A stretch of 31,041 nucleotides of DNA from an uncultured Duganella sp. (GCA_946482635.1 CAMLSG010000040.1:1-31041), one strand, 5' to 3'; numbered from the stretch's first letter, positions 1 to 8,568 are shown. Numbers and translations are program-made. The notes: generated by a model not told the origin, from the sequence alone.

Positions 1-138
1 CATTGCATTCTCACTGCTAAGGATTGGAATCCCACCATTTTACCGCGAAACGGCGCCTTACCTGATGACACAGGTCATGTCCTGACGCCATCCACAATTC
101 GGGGTCAGGTCTGTCATTCGGACAGACAGCGCTACCCT

Positions 139-152
139 TTGATCAATATCAA
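139..152. promoter_or_regulatory. FNR/Anr-type box (perfect consensus match)
   Basis: TTGATCAATATCAA fits the FNR-family consensus TTGATnnnnATCAA at all ten defined bases. It lies in the left inner arm of the palindrome at 99-232. Its target is unknown. A minus-strand gene starting beyond the left edge is the only arrangement in which it would sit upstream of a gene. It could instead be a by-product of the palindrome. Confidence 0.35.
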
Positions 153-178
153 TACGCGAAAGGTAGCGAAATCGCGTA

Positions 179-192
179 TTGAGCAAGATCAA
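179..192. promoter_or_regulatory. second FNR-like box (one mismatch)
   Basis: TTGAGCAAGATCAA differs from TTGATnnnnATCAA at one defined base. Its centre is 40 bp from the centre of the box at 139-152, close to four helical turns. It lies in the opposite arm of the same palindrome. Confidence 0.25.
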
Positions 193-238
193 ATGATTGT
201 GTTAACTGTCCAAAAGACAGACCTGACCCCGACTTTGT

Positions 239-2587
239 TTAGCTGCGCAGCTTGGCGAAGGCGGCGGCCATCGAACCCTGGACCTGCGGCTCGCGGGACT
301 GCTGCTTTTGCTGCTGGCCCATGGCGCGGCGGTCGTTGCGGTCGCCGCGCTGCTCCGGACGCGAGCCGGCAACAGGGGCGCTGTCGCTTAACCGCATGGT
401 CAGCGCGATACGCTTGCGCTTGACGTCCACTTCCAGCACTTTCACCTTCACCACCTGGCCGGCTTTCACCACCGTGTGCGGGTCTTTGACGAAGGTGTTC
501 GACAGGGCGGAGATGTGCACCAGCCCGTCCTGGTGCACGCCGATGTCGACGAAGGCGCCGAAGGCGGCCACGTTGGTCACCACGCCTTCCAGGATCATGT
601 CCGGACGCAGGTCGCTGATCTCCTCAACGCCTTCCTTGAAGGTGGCGGTGGTGAATTCAGGACGCGGGTCGCGGCCCGGCTTTTCCAGTTCCTTGATGAT
701 GTCGGTCACAGTCGGCACGCCAAACTTCTCGTCGGCATACTTGGCTGGGGAAAGTGCCTTCAGCAGCTTGCTTTCGCCGATCACGCCACGCACGTCCTTC
801 TGGATGTCGGCCAGGATCTTCTCGACTACCGGGTACGATTCCGGGTGTACCGCCGATGCGTCCAGCGGGTTCTCGCCGCCCATCACGCGCAGGAATCCGG
901 CTGCCTGCTCGAAGGTCTTGTCGCCCAGGCGCGGCACATTCTTCAGCGCGGCGCGGGAGGCGAAGGCGCCCTTCATGTCGCGATAGGTGACAATGCTCTG
1001 CGCCACGCTGGCGGACAGGCCGGACACGCGCGCCAGCAGTGGCGCGGAGGCGGTATTCACGTCGACGCCGACGGCGTTCACGCAATCCTCCACCACCGCA
1101 TCCAGCGAACGCGCCAGTTGAGTCTGCGAAACGTCGTGCTGGTACTGGCCTACGCCGATCGACTTTGGATCGATCTTCACCAGTTCCGCCAGCGGGTCTT
1201 GCAGGCGGCGCGCGATCGAGACAGCGCCGCGCAAGGACACGTCCAGCTCCGGCAGTTCGCGCGAAGCGTATTCGGAGGCGGAGTACACCGAAGCGCCGGC
1301 TTCGGAGACGACGATCTTGGTCAGCTTCAGTTCAGGGCATTGCTTGATCAGGTCCTGCGCCAGCTTGTCGGTTTCGCGCGAGGCGGTGCCGTTGCCGATC
1401 GAAACCAGTTGCACGCCGTGCTTGGCGGCCAGCTGCGACAGGGTGTGCAGCGAACCATGCCAGTCATTGCGCGGCTGGTGTGGATAAATGGTGGAGGTAT
1501 CCACAACCTTGCCGGTGGCGTCGACCACGGCAACTTTCACGCCGGTGCGCAGGCCCGGGTCCAGGCCCATGGTGGCGCGCGGGCCGGCTGGCGCTGCCAG
1601 CAATAAAGCTTTCAAATTGGTAGCGAATACGTTGATGGCGTCCAGCTCGGCTTTTTCGCGGAGGGCGCCCATCAGTTCGGTTTCCAGGTGCATGAAGGAT
1701 TTCACGCGCCAGGTCCAGCGCACGGTGTCGGCCAGCCATTTGTCCGCCGGGCGGCCGGCTTGCTTGATGCCGAAACGGGCCGAAATACGGCTTTCGCATG
1801 GGTTATGCGGGGCGTCCCACTTCGGCTTTTCCTCTTCCGAATCGAGGCGCAGGGTGACGTCCAGCATGCCTTCGCGGCGTCCGCGCAACAGCGCCAGGGC
1901 GCGGTGCGATGGCACAGCGGCCAGCGGCTCCGAATAATCGAAGTAATCGGCGAATTTTTCGCCCTCTTCTTGCTTTCCCTCAACAACTTTCGACTCAACT
2001 ACGCCATGCTCTTGGACATATTCGCGCAGCGATTGCAGCAGGGTGGCGTCTTCCGCGAAACGTTCCATCAGGATCTGGCGGGCGCCGTCGAGGGCGGCCT
2101 TGGCGTCGGCCACGCCGGGATTCTTGCCGTCGGCGGTCTCGAAGGCTTCGCGCAGGTAGCCGGCGGCCTGTTCCTCCGGATTCAGGGTCGGGTCGGCCAG
2201 CAGGGCCTCGGCCAGCGGGGCCAGGCCGGCTTCGATGGCGATCTGGGCCTTGGTGCGGCGTTTTTGCTTGTAAGGCAGGTAAAGGTCTTCGAGACGGGTC
2301 TTGTCCTCTGCGTGCATGACCGCATCTAGCAGCTCCGGCGTCATCTTGCCTTGCTCGGTAATCGAATTGACGATCGCTTCGCGGCGTTCTTCCAGCTCGC
2401 GCAGGTAGCGCAAGCGCTCTTCGAGGTTGCGCAGCTGGGTGTCGTCCAGCCCGCCGGTCACTTCCTTACGGTAGCGGGCGATAAACGGGACGGTGGCGCC
2501 TTCGTCCAGCAGGGCGATGGCGGCGGCGACCTGGACCGGCTTGGCGGCAAGTTCGAGGGCGAGGCGTTGTTCGATAGAAGGCAGCAT
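239..2587 (-). CDS. tex: Tex, S1-domain RNA-binding transcription accessory protein
   Basis: Tex is a cytoplasmic nucleic-acid-binding protein associated with the transcription machinery. The 782-residue product has the family layout: helical N-terminal region, a YqgF/RNase-H-like domain opening at GLDPGLRTG (residues 341-349), helix-hairpin-helix segments (around [13 protein letters not shown]), and an S1 RNA-binding domain near residues 660-733 ([17 protein letters not shown]). A basic, Gln-rich tail follows. The start was set at the ATG at 2585-2587 (protein [13 protein letters not shown]), which matches the usual Tex N-terminus. The frame opens 11 codons earlier at 2620, but that start lacks a Shine-Dalgarno sequence and adds unrelated residues. 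It is transcribed away from the helicase gene; the shared upstream gap (2588-2783) is AT-rich near 2650-2680, but no convincing promoter hexamers were found there. Confidence 0.95.
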   Translation of the reverse strand: MLPSIEQRLALELAAKPVQVAAAIALLDEGATVPFIARYRKEVTGGLDDTQLRNLEERLRYLRELEERREAIVNSITEQGKMTPELLDAVMHAEDKTRLEDLYLPYKQKRRTKAQIAIEAGLAPLAEALLADPTLNPEEQAAGYLREAFETADGKNPGVADAKAALDGARQILMERFAEDATLLQSLREYVQEHGVVESKVVEGKQEEGEKFADYFDYSEPLAAVPSHRALALLRGRREGMLDVTLRLDSEEEKPKWDAPHNPCESRISARFGIKQAGRPADKWLADTVRWTWRVKSFMHLETELMGALREKAELDAINVFATNLKALLLAAPAGPRATMGLDPGLRTGVKVAVVDATGKVVDTSTIYPHQPRNDWHGSLHTLSQLAAKHGVQLVSIGNGTASRETDKLAQDLIKQCPELKLTKIVVSEAGASVYSASEYASRELPELDVSLRGAVSIARRLQDPLAELVKIDPKSIGVGQYQHDVSQTQLARSLDAVVEDCVNAVGVDVNTASAPLLARVSGLSASVAQSIVTYRDMKGAFASRAALKNVPRLGDKTFEQAAGFLRVMGGENPLDASAVHPESYPVVEKILADIQKDVRGVIGESKLLKALSPAKYADEKFGVPTVTDIIKELEKPGRDPRPEFTTATFKEGVEEISDLRPDMILEGVVTNVAAFGAFVDIGVHQDGLVHISALSNTFVKDPHTVVKAGQVVKVKVLEVDVKRKRIALTMRLSDSAPVAGSRPEQRGDRNDRRAMGQQQKQQSREPQVQGSMAAAFAKLRS

Positions 2588-2783
2588 TGCGGTGTTCCAA
2601 ACGTAGAAGGCCGAAATCATACAACGCCCGCATGGCCAACGGGCGTCGGAATAGATTATTATTAATTAGTTAATGTTGTCCGTCTAACTTGTAGTTGCAC
2701 TAAGTTAGGATTTTCACAAACACGAAAACGTGGAAGGCGGATAATATTGCATGTTGCTGTTTTTGAACCGCTGATTTAAAAGA

Positions 2784-5700
2784 ATGCGCCCAATGGATAT
2801 TACCCGCGACGAAGCCCGCGAAACTCCAGTCGCACCGGCCCCCGCATCTGCACCTGTACCAGCCGCTCCGCCCAACCAGCTTCCCTATGCTGTGGCGACG
2901 TGGTTGCAGCGGGTGGATGCAGCCGCGCATCCCAAGCCTAAACTGGCCCCGGTCGAGATCGACCCGAAACAGACCAACTACAAACTGATTTACGTGCTGG
3001 CGCCGACCAGCGGCGGGCGCCATGTTGCGCTCTGCCTGTACAAGGCGCGCCTGAAGCCGAACGGCGACGTGGCGGCGGCGACGCCGGTCAGCGAAGTGTT
3101 CTCCCTGCTCTCCGCCCCGCCGGCTTTCCTGGCGCCGGGCGATGAAGACCTGGTGCGCTTCTTCGTGGCCATGCGCAGCGGCCCCAATTCCCAGACCGGC
3201 AGCGCGACCGAGCCGCGCGGCAAGATCGGCGCGGCCTTGCTGCAAATGCTGTCCGAACAGGACAAGCTGCTGTGGGCCAATTCCTGGTCGGACGTGGGCA
3301 ATGGCCTGGTTTATCCGATGAAATGCGGCAACATGCGCAACGCCAGCCTGGCCTGGCGCGAAGAAGGCAAAGGCCTGCGCCTTGGCTGGCAAGTCGATGT
3401 GCCGGAGGGAGCCAAGCACCACGGCGCCGACCAGATCGACTACATGCTGCCGACCGAGCCGCCGTGGTATATCGACAACCTGTCGACCGGTGTGTTGCAA
3501 CTGAACCAGGGCGGCACCACCATTCCGCTGGCGGACCTGCAAGCGCTGGTGGCGCAGGCGCCGCTGCTGATGCCGAACGATAAGATGCGCGTGTCCCAAT
3601 TGCTGCTGGCGCATGGCCTGCAGCAGTTGATGCCGCTGCCGCAGCCGCTGCCGCAGCGCGTGCGCACCGACGTCAAGCCGCGTCCTATCCTGGTGCTCGA
3701 CTCGGCCCAACTAGCTGACGGCACGCTGCAGCGCTGGAACGACTATGCTGTGCTGTCGTATGACTACGACGGCGAGCGCGTGTCCTTTGATCCTTCGCAG
3801 CGTGTGGTGCGCCAACGCGGCGAAGTGACCGAAATCATCCAGCGTGACGAAGTTGCCGAGGCGGCCGCGCTGGAAACCCTGACCCAGCTGGGCTTCAAGA
3901 AACCGACCGCGCTGCCGCTGTCCAGCGTGCGCGGCGGCCTGCTGCTGGCCAACCAGGCCGACTGGATCCGCTTCGCCGAATCCGGCATCGATGAATTGCT
4001 GGCTGCCGGATGGCGCGTCGAGAAATCGCCGAAGTACCGCTACGATATGGTGGCGGTCGACGACTGGTACGCCGAGGTCGAAGAAGAAACCACCGAGAAT
4101 GGCAATGCCTGGTTCGACCTGGAACTCGGCATCACCGTCAATGGCGAGCGCGTGCCGCTGTTGCCGGTGCTGGTGCAGATGATCCGCAATTTCCCGAACG
4201 ACTTCAGCCCGAAAGCGCTGGCCGTGCACGGCGAGTCGGACCAGATGCTGGCCGCACTGCCGGACGGCACCCGCGTCGCCCTGCCATGGAACCGCTTGCG
4301 TCCTATCCTGGCTACGATTGGCGAGCTGTACTTCAGCGAAAAGATCCGCCATTCGGTGCGCATGTCTTCGCTGGATGCGGCGCGCCTGGATGAGCTGGCG
4401 CGTAATGTCGACTTCCAGTGGACCGGTGGTGAAGAGCTGCGCGAAATGGGCCGCAAGCTCAACCAGTTCTCCTCGGTCAAGCGCGTGCCGACCCCGGCGG
4501 GTCTGCAGGCGACCCTGCGCGATTACCAGACCGACGGCCTGAGCTGGATGCAATTCCTGCGCGAGTACAACTTCGGCGGCATCCTGGCCGACGATATGGG
4601 CCTCGGCAAGACCGTGCAAACCATCGCCCACATCCTGGTGGAGAAAGAAGCCGGCCGCCTCGATCATCCAGCCCTGGTCATTGCGCCTACCAGCCTGATG
4701 AACAATTGGCAGGATGAAGCGGCGCGCTTCGCGCCGGGCCTGAAAGTGCTGCTGTTGCAAGGCAAGGACCGCGCCGAATTGTTCGACGAAATCCCGAAAG
4801 TCGACCTGGTACTGACCACCTATGCCTTGCTGCCGCGCGATGAGGAAAAGCTGCGCGAGCACGATTTCCACCTGGTGATCCTGGACGAATCGCACTACAT
4901 CAAGAACACCCGCTCCAAAGCGGCCCAGAGCGCGGGCCTGCTGCGCGCACGCCATCGCCTGTGCCTGTCCGGCACGCCGCTGGAAAACCACCTGGGCGAG
5001 CTGTGGTCGCAATTCCACTTCCTGCTGCCGGGCCTGCTGGGCGACGAGAAGACCTTCAACAGCAATTTCCGCCACCCGATCGAGCGCCAGGACGACCCGC
5101 AGCGCCGCCAGTTGCTGAACCGCCGCATCAAGCCTTTCCTGGTACGCCGTACCAAGGACAGCGTGGCGAAAGAACTGCCGCCGAAGACCGAAATGGTGCG
5201 CAAGGTGGAGCTCAGCGGCGCCCAGCGCGACCTGTACGAAACCGTGCGCCTGGCCATGGACCAGAAAGTGCGCGAGGAGATCGACCGCAAGGGCGTGGCA
5301 CGCTCCCAGATCGTGATCCTGGAGGCGCTGCTCAAGCTGCGCCAGGTTTGCTGCGATCCGCGCCTGGTGAAGAGCACCAAGAAGGCTGCTACCACCGGCT
5401 CGGCCAAGCTGGTCGACCTGATGCAGATGGTGGAAGACCTGCTGGAAGAGAAGCGCAAGATCCTGGTGTTCTCGCAGTTCACCTCGATGCTGGAACTGAT
5501 CGAGGAAGAACTGGAAGCACGCGATATTCCGTACGCGATCCTGACCGGCGAAACGCGCGACCGCGGCGCCCAGGTGGCGGCCTTCCAGCAAGGCGCGGTG
5601 CCGATCTTCCTGATTTCGCTGAAGGCCGGCGGCGTGGGCCTGAACCTGACTGCAGCCGACACCGTGATCCACTACGACCCATGGTGGAATCCTGCCGCCG

Positions 5701-5915
5701 AAAACCAGGCCACCGACCGCGCCTGGCGTATCGGCCAGGACAAGCCGGTGTTCGTGTACAAGCTGATCGCCAAGGGCACGCTGGAAGAAAAGATCCAGCT
5801 GCTGCAACAGAAGAAATCGGACCTGGCGCAATCCGTGCTGGCCGAAGGCGAATCGCAGAAGATGGCCTTGACCCAGGAAGACCTGCAACAGATCTTCGCA
5901 CCGTTACAGGATTGA
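2784..5915 (+). CDS. SNF2-family DEAD/DEAH-box helicase (ATPase)
   Basis: A 1043-residue SNF2/RapA-type ATPase, expected to use ATP to translocate on DNA and remodel protein-DNA complexes. Motifs seen: Walker A DMGLGKT (Lys609), Walker B DESH (701-704), motif III LCLSGTPLENHLGELWS, and a C-terminal helicase domain with VFSQFTSMLELIEEEL, LKAGGVGLNLTAADTV and the arginine-finger motif QATDRAWRIGQ (Arg982). The N-terminal 580 residues are divergent. Many bacterial relatives begin with a SWIM zinc finger; no CxC/CxH pattern is present here, and an in-frame stop at 2772-2774 rules out a longer start. ATG 2784 has only a weak AAAAGA upstream, and ATG 2793 is an alternative. The histidine kinase starts 4 nt after the stop, implying co-expression. 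Confidence 0.9.
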   Translation: MRPMDITRDEARETPVAPAPASAPVPAAPPNQLPYAVATWLQRVDAAAHPKPKLAPVEIDPKQTNYKLIYVLAPTSGGRHVALCLYKARLKPNGDVAAATPVSEVFSLLSAPPAFLAPGDEDLVRFFVAMRSGPNSQTGSATEPRGKIGAALLQMLSEQDKLLWANSWSDVGNGLVYPMKCGNMRNASLAWREEGKGLRLGWQVDVPEGAKHHGADQIDYMLPTEPPWYIDNLSTGVLQLNQGGTTIPLADLQALVAQAPLLMPNDKMRVSQLLLAHGLQQLMPLPQPLPQRVRTDVKPRPILVLDSAQLADGTLQRWNDYAVLSYDYDGERVSFDPSQRVVRQRGEVTEIIQRDEVAEAAALETLTQLGFKKPTALPLSSVRGGLLLANQADWIRFAESGIDELLAAGWRVEKSPKYRYDMVAVDDWYAEVEEETTENGNAWFDLELGITVNGERVPLLPVLVQMIRNFPNDFSPKALAVHGESDQMLAALPDGTRVALPWNRLRPILATIGELYFSEKIRHSVRMSSLDAARLDELARNVDFQWTGGEELREMGRKLNQFSSVKRVPTPAGLQATLRDYQTDGLSWMQFLREYNFGGILADDMGLGKTVQTIAHILVEKEAGRLDHPALVIAPTSLMNNWQDEAARFAPGLKVLLLQGKDRAELFDEIPKVDLVLTTYALLPRDEEKLREHDFHLVILDESHYIKNTRSKAAQSAGLLRARHRLCLSGTPLENHLGELWSQFHFLLPGLLGDEKTFNSNFRHPIERQDDPQRRQLLNRRIKPFLVRRTKDSVAKELPPKTEMVRKVELSGAQRDLYETVRLAMDQKVREEIDRKGVARSQIVILEALLKLRQVCCDPRLVKSTKKAATTGSAKLVDLMQMVEDLLEEKRKILVFSQFTSMLELIEEELEARDIPYAILTGETRDRGAQVAAFQQGAVPIFLISLKAGGVGLNLTAADTVIHYDPWWNPAAENQATDRAWRIGQDKPVFVYKLIAKGTLEEKIQLLQQKKSDLAQSVLAEGESQKMALTQEDLQQIFAPLQD

Positions 5916-5919
5916 TCCC

Positions 5920-6951
5920 ATGCTGAGTGCTGAACACTATCGCCAGATCCTCGACCAAAGCAGCGACGTACACTGGATGCTGGACTGCGATAGTGGCCAG
6001 CTGCTGTACGTCAGCCCGTCCGCTGAAAAGCTGTTCGGCTACATGCCGGAGCGCGCGCAGCAGGTGGCCGCCGACCTGATGGGCGAGCTGCCGCAACGGC
6101 TCGAAGCATATACCTCAGGCGATACCACCCGCCGCCACACAGTGCGCGATGCCGAAATGGCGGGCCGCGATGGCGTGATGATCCCGGTGGAAATCGAATC
6201 GACCCTGGTACCCGACGTGGACAGCGGCGTGCTGCGCCTGGTTGGCACGGTGCGCGATATCCGCGAGCGCGTCGAGCGCGAGAAGCAGCAGAAGAAGTTC
6301 GCATCGATGGTGTCGCACGAGTTCCGCACGCCTTTGTCGACCATCGACGGCGCCATCCAGCGCCTCGAAATGACGTCGCAGAACGCGGACGAAAACACCA
6401 AGAAGCGCTACCGCAAGATACAGACTTCGGTTGACCGCTTGTTGGAGTTGATCAATGAGTACCTGAGCCCGGAGCGCCTGGCCAGCATTGGCCGCAAGCG
6501 CCAGGCTGATGAGATTTCGCCGGAAGCCTTGCTGGAAACGGCGGCCGAGCAAGCTCGCCAGCGCCGCGCCGACATCACCGTGCGCGCGGAAGGCTTGCCG
6601 CAATGGATGCGTTGCGACCCGCAAGGCATGCGTTTGTGTCTCGACATACTTTTAGATAACGCCCTCAAGTACACAAATGACAACGTTGCGATAGAATTGC
6701 AGGGTAGGAAAGCCAGCGAAGGCGGGGTGGAACTCCTCGTCATCGATCGCGGCGCCCACGTTCCGGATGATGAGCTAGGCAAACTCTTCGACAAGGGTTA
6801 CCGAGGCAAGGCTGCTGAAGGGCAAGCCGGTTCCGGCCTCGGCCTGTATATGGCCAGGAATGTTGTTGAGGTCCACGGCGGCACGCTGTCTGTGGAAAAT
6901 TTGCCTGAAAGCGGCAAGAAATTTCGGATTTGGCTCCCTATCGCTGCTTAA
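5920..6951 (+). CDS. soluble PAS-domain sensor histidine kinase
   Basis: A 343-residue kinase: PAS domain (about residues 5-115, ending in VGTVRDIRERVEREKQ), HisKA dimerisation domain with H-box SHEFRTPLS (phospho-acceptor His133), and HATPase_c domain with N-box LDILLDNALKY (241-251) and G2 box GSGLGLY (304-310). The G1 box reads VIDRGAHVP instead of the usual DxGxG pattern, so ATP binding may be atypical. No signal peptide or membrane segment is visible, so it probably senses a cytoplasmic or redox/ligand cue through the PAS domain. AGGA at 5908-5911, 8 nt before the ATG and overlapping the end of the helicase gene, is the likely ribosome site. The response regulator 87 nt downstream is the obvious partner. 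Confidence 0.92.
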   Translation: MLSAEHYRQILDQSSDVHWMLDCDSGQLLYVSPSAEKLFGYMPERAQQVAADLMGELPQRLEAYTSGDTTRRHTVRDAEMAGRDGVMIPVEIESTLVPDVDSGVLRLVGTVRDIRERVEREKQQKKFASMVSHEFRTPLSTIDGAIQRLEMTSQNADENTKKRYRKIQTSVDRLLELINEYLSPERLASIGRKRQADEISPEALLETAAEQARQRRADITVRAEGLPQWMRCDPQGMRLCLDILLDNALKYTNDNVAIELQGRKASEGGVELLVIDRGAHVPDDELGKLFDKGYRGKAAEGQAGSGLGLYMARNVVEVHGGTLSVENLPESGKKFRIWLPIAA

Positions 6952-7015
6952 GGCTTGCGCAGCCCGTGACCAACCGTGATAATTCTTTGACGCAAGCCCT
7001 AAACCCCGGCTTGCG
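6952..7015 (+). promoter_or_regulatory. competing stem-loops between kinase and regulator genes
   Basis: GGCTTGCG occurs at 6952-6959 and 7008-7015, with its complement CGCAAGCC at 6991-6998. The middle segment can pair with either side: an 8-bp stem with a 31-nt loop, or the same stem with a 9-nt loop. No T-run follows. This could be an RNA-stability or attenuation element; function is not demonstrable from sequence. Confidence 0.35.
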
Positions 7016-7038
7016 ACAGACTGGAAAATGGCGCATCA

Positions 7039-7719
7039 ATGACGCAAATACTGATCGTGGAAGACAACCTGGAATACGCCGAAGAAATGGCGGATTTCCT
7101 GGCTGAGCTTGGCCATGTAGTTCACACCACTAATAACGCCCAGGAAATGTGGTCCGCCCTCAGCCAGGGCACCGTGGGCGTTGTCGTGCTCGACCTGGGC
7201 TTGCCGGATGAGGATGGTTTCAACGTCATCCCGCGCATGCGCCAGCTGTATCCGCAGATCGGCCTGCTCGTCCTGACCGGCCGCGTGGCATTCGACTCCC
7301 GTATCATGGGCCTGCGCCTTGGCGCCGACCATTACCTGACCAAGCCGATCAAATTCCCGGAGTTGGCCGCCCATATCGAGGCGCTGGACCGCCGAGTCGG
7401 CCCGCAGGAAGCCATCCCGGTACCCAGCAAGTGGACCTTGAAAGTTTCGGCCCGCCAGCTGGAACTGCAGGGCCAGGCCATCACCCTGACCGAGAAAGAG
7501 TGCAATTTCCTGCACTTGCTGACCATTAACACCCGACCGGTACCGCGCCAGGTGATCGTGGCCGGTATCGGCGGCGATGATCCGGATGCCGGTCGCCGCG
7601 TCGACATGCTGGTGTATCGTTTACGCAAAAAGGCGCGTAGCGGCCTGGGCCAGGATTTACCCCTGCGTTCGGCCTATGGCGAGGGTTATAGCCTGTCCGC
7701 CAGCTTCAATTTGTCTTAA
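7039..7719 (+). CDS. OmpR/PhoB-family response regulator
   Basis: A 226-residue two-domain regulator. The receiver domain (about 1-118) has the acidic pair ED (8-9), phospho-acceptor Asp52 in VVLDLGLPDEDG, Thr80 and Lys102 in YLTKPIKF. The C-terminal domain (about 130-222) is a winged helix of the Trans_reg_C type, with LTEKECNFLHLL and MLVYRLRKKA, ending near AYGEGYSL. It should bind DNA when phosphorylated by the adjacent PAS kinase. The start MTQILIVEDN is typical. The ribosome site is weak. A four-codon frame, ATG GCG CAT CAA TGA (7028-7042), has its stop overlapping the start, which could couple or dampen initiation. Confidence 0.93.
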   Translation: MTQILIVEDNLEYAEEMADFLAELGHVVHTTNNAQEMWSALSQGTVGVVVLDLGLPDEDGFNVIPRMRQLYPQIGLLVLTGRVAFDSRIMGLRLGADHYLTKPIKFPELAAHIEALDRRVGPQEAIPVPSKWTLKVSARQLELQGQAITLTEKECNFLHLLTINTRPVPRQVIVAGIGGDDPDAGRRVDMLVYRLRKKARSGLGQDLPLRSAYGEGYSLSASFNLS

Positions 7720-7748
7720 TAGGGACAGAGTCGAGCGAACTGGGTAGA

Positions 7749-7779
7749 ATCGGGGTTTCCCGATCCTGCCCTTTTTGTT
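7749..7779 (+). terminator. possible rho-independent terminator after the two-component genes
   Basis: A 6-bp stem, ATCGGG / CCCGAT, with a GTTT loop (7749-7764) is followed by a T-rich stretch ending just before the transposase ATG. The T-run starts about 7 nt after the stem, which weakens the call. Confidence 0.4.
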
Positions 7780-7782
7780 TTT

Positions 7783-8505
7783 ATGGCCCGTCTGCCTCGT
7801 CTCGTCGTTCCCAACCAGCCGCATTACATCATCCAGCGTGGCCTGAATGGCCAGGAAGTGTTCCTGGATGCTGAAGATTTCAGCAGTTTCATCGCGTGGA
7901 TGCGCGCCGCCGCCCGCCAATACAAGGTGGCGGTGCATGCCTACAGCCTTTTGCCGGGCGAATTGCACCTGCTAGCCTCTCCCAGCGACGAGGAAGGCCT
8001 GAGTGGCATGATGCAATGGATCGGGCGGCACTATGTCCCTTATTTCAACCAGAAATACTCCCGGGCCGGCACCTTATGGCAAGGCCGCTATAAAACCTCG
8101 GTCATCGAGTCCGAGCGCTACTTCATTTCTTGCTCTAAATACATTGAATTCGCCTCGGTGCGGGCGCGACTGGCCGAAGGGCCGGAGCATTACCAGTGGT
8201 CGAGCTATCCACACCATGCGGGGATTCGCCAGGATGGGGCGGTGAACGATCATCCGATCTACTGGGCGCTGGGCAATACGCCGTTTCAGCGCGAGGCGGC
8301 TTATATAGAACTGGCGGCGCAGGGGCTGGCGGGGGTGGATCAGCGGGCCATCGAGAGCGCGGCGCTCAAGGGCTGGCCTTTGGGCAGCGACAAATGGAAG
8401 GCTGAACTGGAGCGGCGCATGAAGCGGCAGGTATTGCCGGCCAAGCGGGGGCGGCCTGCTAAAACCGGTAAACCAGGATCTGACCCGCAGGGTCAGACCC
8501 CTTAA
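7783..8505 (+). CDS. REP-associated tyrosine transposase (RAYT, Y1_Tnp family), divergent
   Basis: A 240-residue protein of the Y1 (IS200/IS605-like) single-strand transposase fold, the type linked to REP sequences. It has the opening MARLPRLVVPNQPHYIIQRG, the segment TLWQGRYKTSVIESERY, and the catalytic-helix motif YIEFASVRA with candidate nucleophile Tyr120. The metal motif, normally H-hydrophobic-H, reads LPGELHLL, so the first histidine is Glu60 and only His62 remains. The catalytic helix also lacks the usual NPVRA asparagine-proline. The last 14 residues are encoded by the left arm of the adjacent REP doublet. There is no Shine-Dalgarno before the ATG and a T-run abuts it, so expression may be low. 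Nuclease activity is doubtful. Confidence 0.85.
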   Translation: MARLPRLVVPNQPHYIIQRGLNGQEVFLDAEDFSSFIAWMRAAARQYKVAVHAYSLLPGELHLLASPSDEEGLSGMMQWIGRHYVPYFNQKYSRAGTLWQGRYKTSVIESERYFISCSKYIEFASVRARLAEGPEHYQWSSYPHHAGIRQDGAVNDHPIYWALGNTPFQREAAYIELAAQGLAGVDQRAIESAALKGWPLGSDKWKAELERRMKRQVLPAKRGRPAKTGKPGSDPQGQTP

Positions 8506-8568
8506 GACGCGACGGACGCGGGCCGAAAGTGTCTGACCCTGCGGGTCAGACACTGGTTTACCTGTTTT
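8461..8568. repeat. REP-like inverted doublet (REPIN/BIME type)
   Basis: Two 37-nt arms, 8461-8497 and 8532-8568, are inverted copies matching at 34 of 37 positions around a 34-nt spacer. Each arm contains its own near-palindrome, TCTGACCCGCAGGGTCAGA at 8479-8497 and its exact complement at 8532-8550, so it can fold alone or with the other arm. This two-level symmetry is typical of paired REP sequences next to RAYT genes. The left arm also encodes the C-terminus of the transposase. Confidence 0.8.

Larger units (their letters stand above)
99..232. repeat. 134-bp interrupted palindrome (MITE- or REPIN-like element)
   Basis: The ends are a perfect 17-bp inverted repeat, TCGGGGTCAGGTCTGTC at 99-115 and its complement at 216-232. 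The symmetry continues inward about one centre (165.5): 120-125 pairs with 206-211, and 138-159 pairs with 172-193 at 18 of 22 positions around a 12-nt loop. The whole segment could fold as one long hairpin. It ends 6 nt from the tex stop codon, so it could also act as a terminator for tex. No target-site duplication is obvious. No gene is supported in 1-238: short open frames reach the left edge on both strands but none is recognisable. Confidence 0.75.

Noticed and set aside
1..85. Possible gene ends or starts at the left edge (short plus- and minus-strand frames open to the border)
   Set aside because: The visible peptides are too short and match nothing I recognise; more upstream sequence would be required to decide.
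2588..2620. Eleven extra N-terminal codons of tex
   Set aside because: No ribosome site, and the residues do not resemble the Tex N-terminus, which starts at the 2587 ATG.
3711..5888. A 725-codon minus-strand frame opposite the helicase
   Set aside because: Same bias artefact; the plus strand has all helicase motifs.
8479..8550. CRISPR repeats or a bidirectional terminator
   Set aside because: There are only two inverted, not direct, copies with one spacer, and no T-runs. A REP doublet next to a RAYT gene explains them better.
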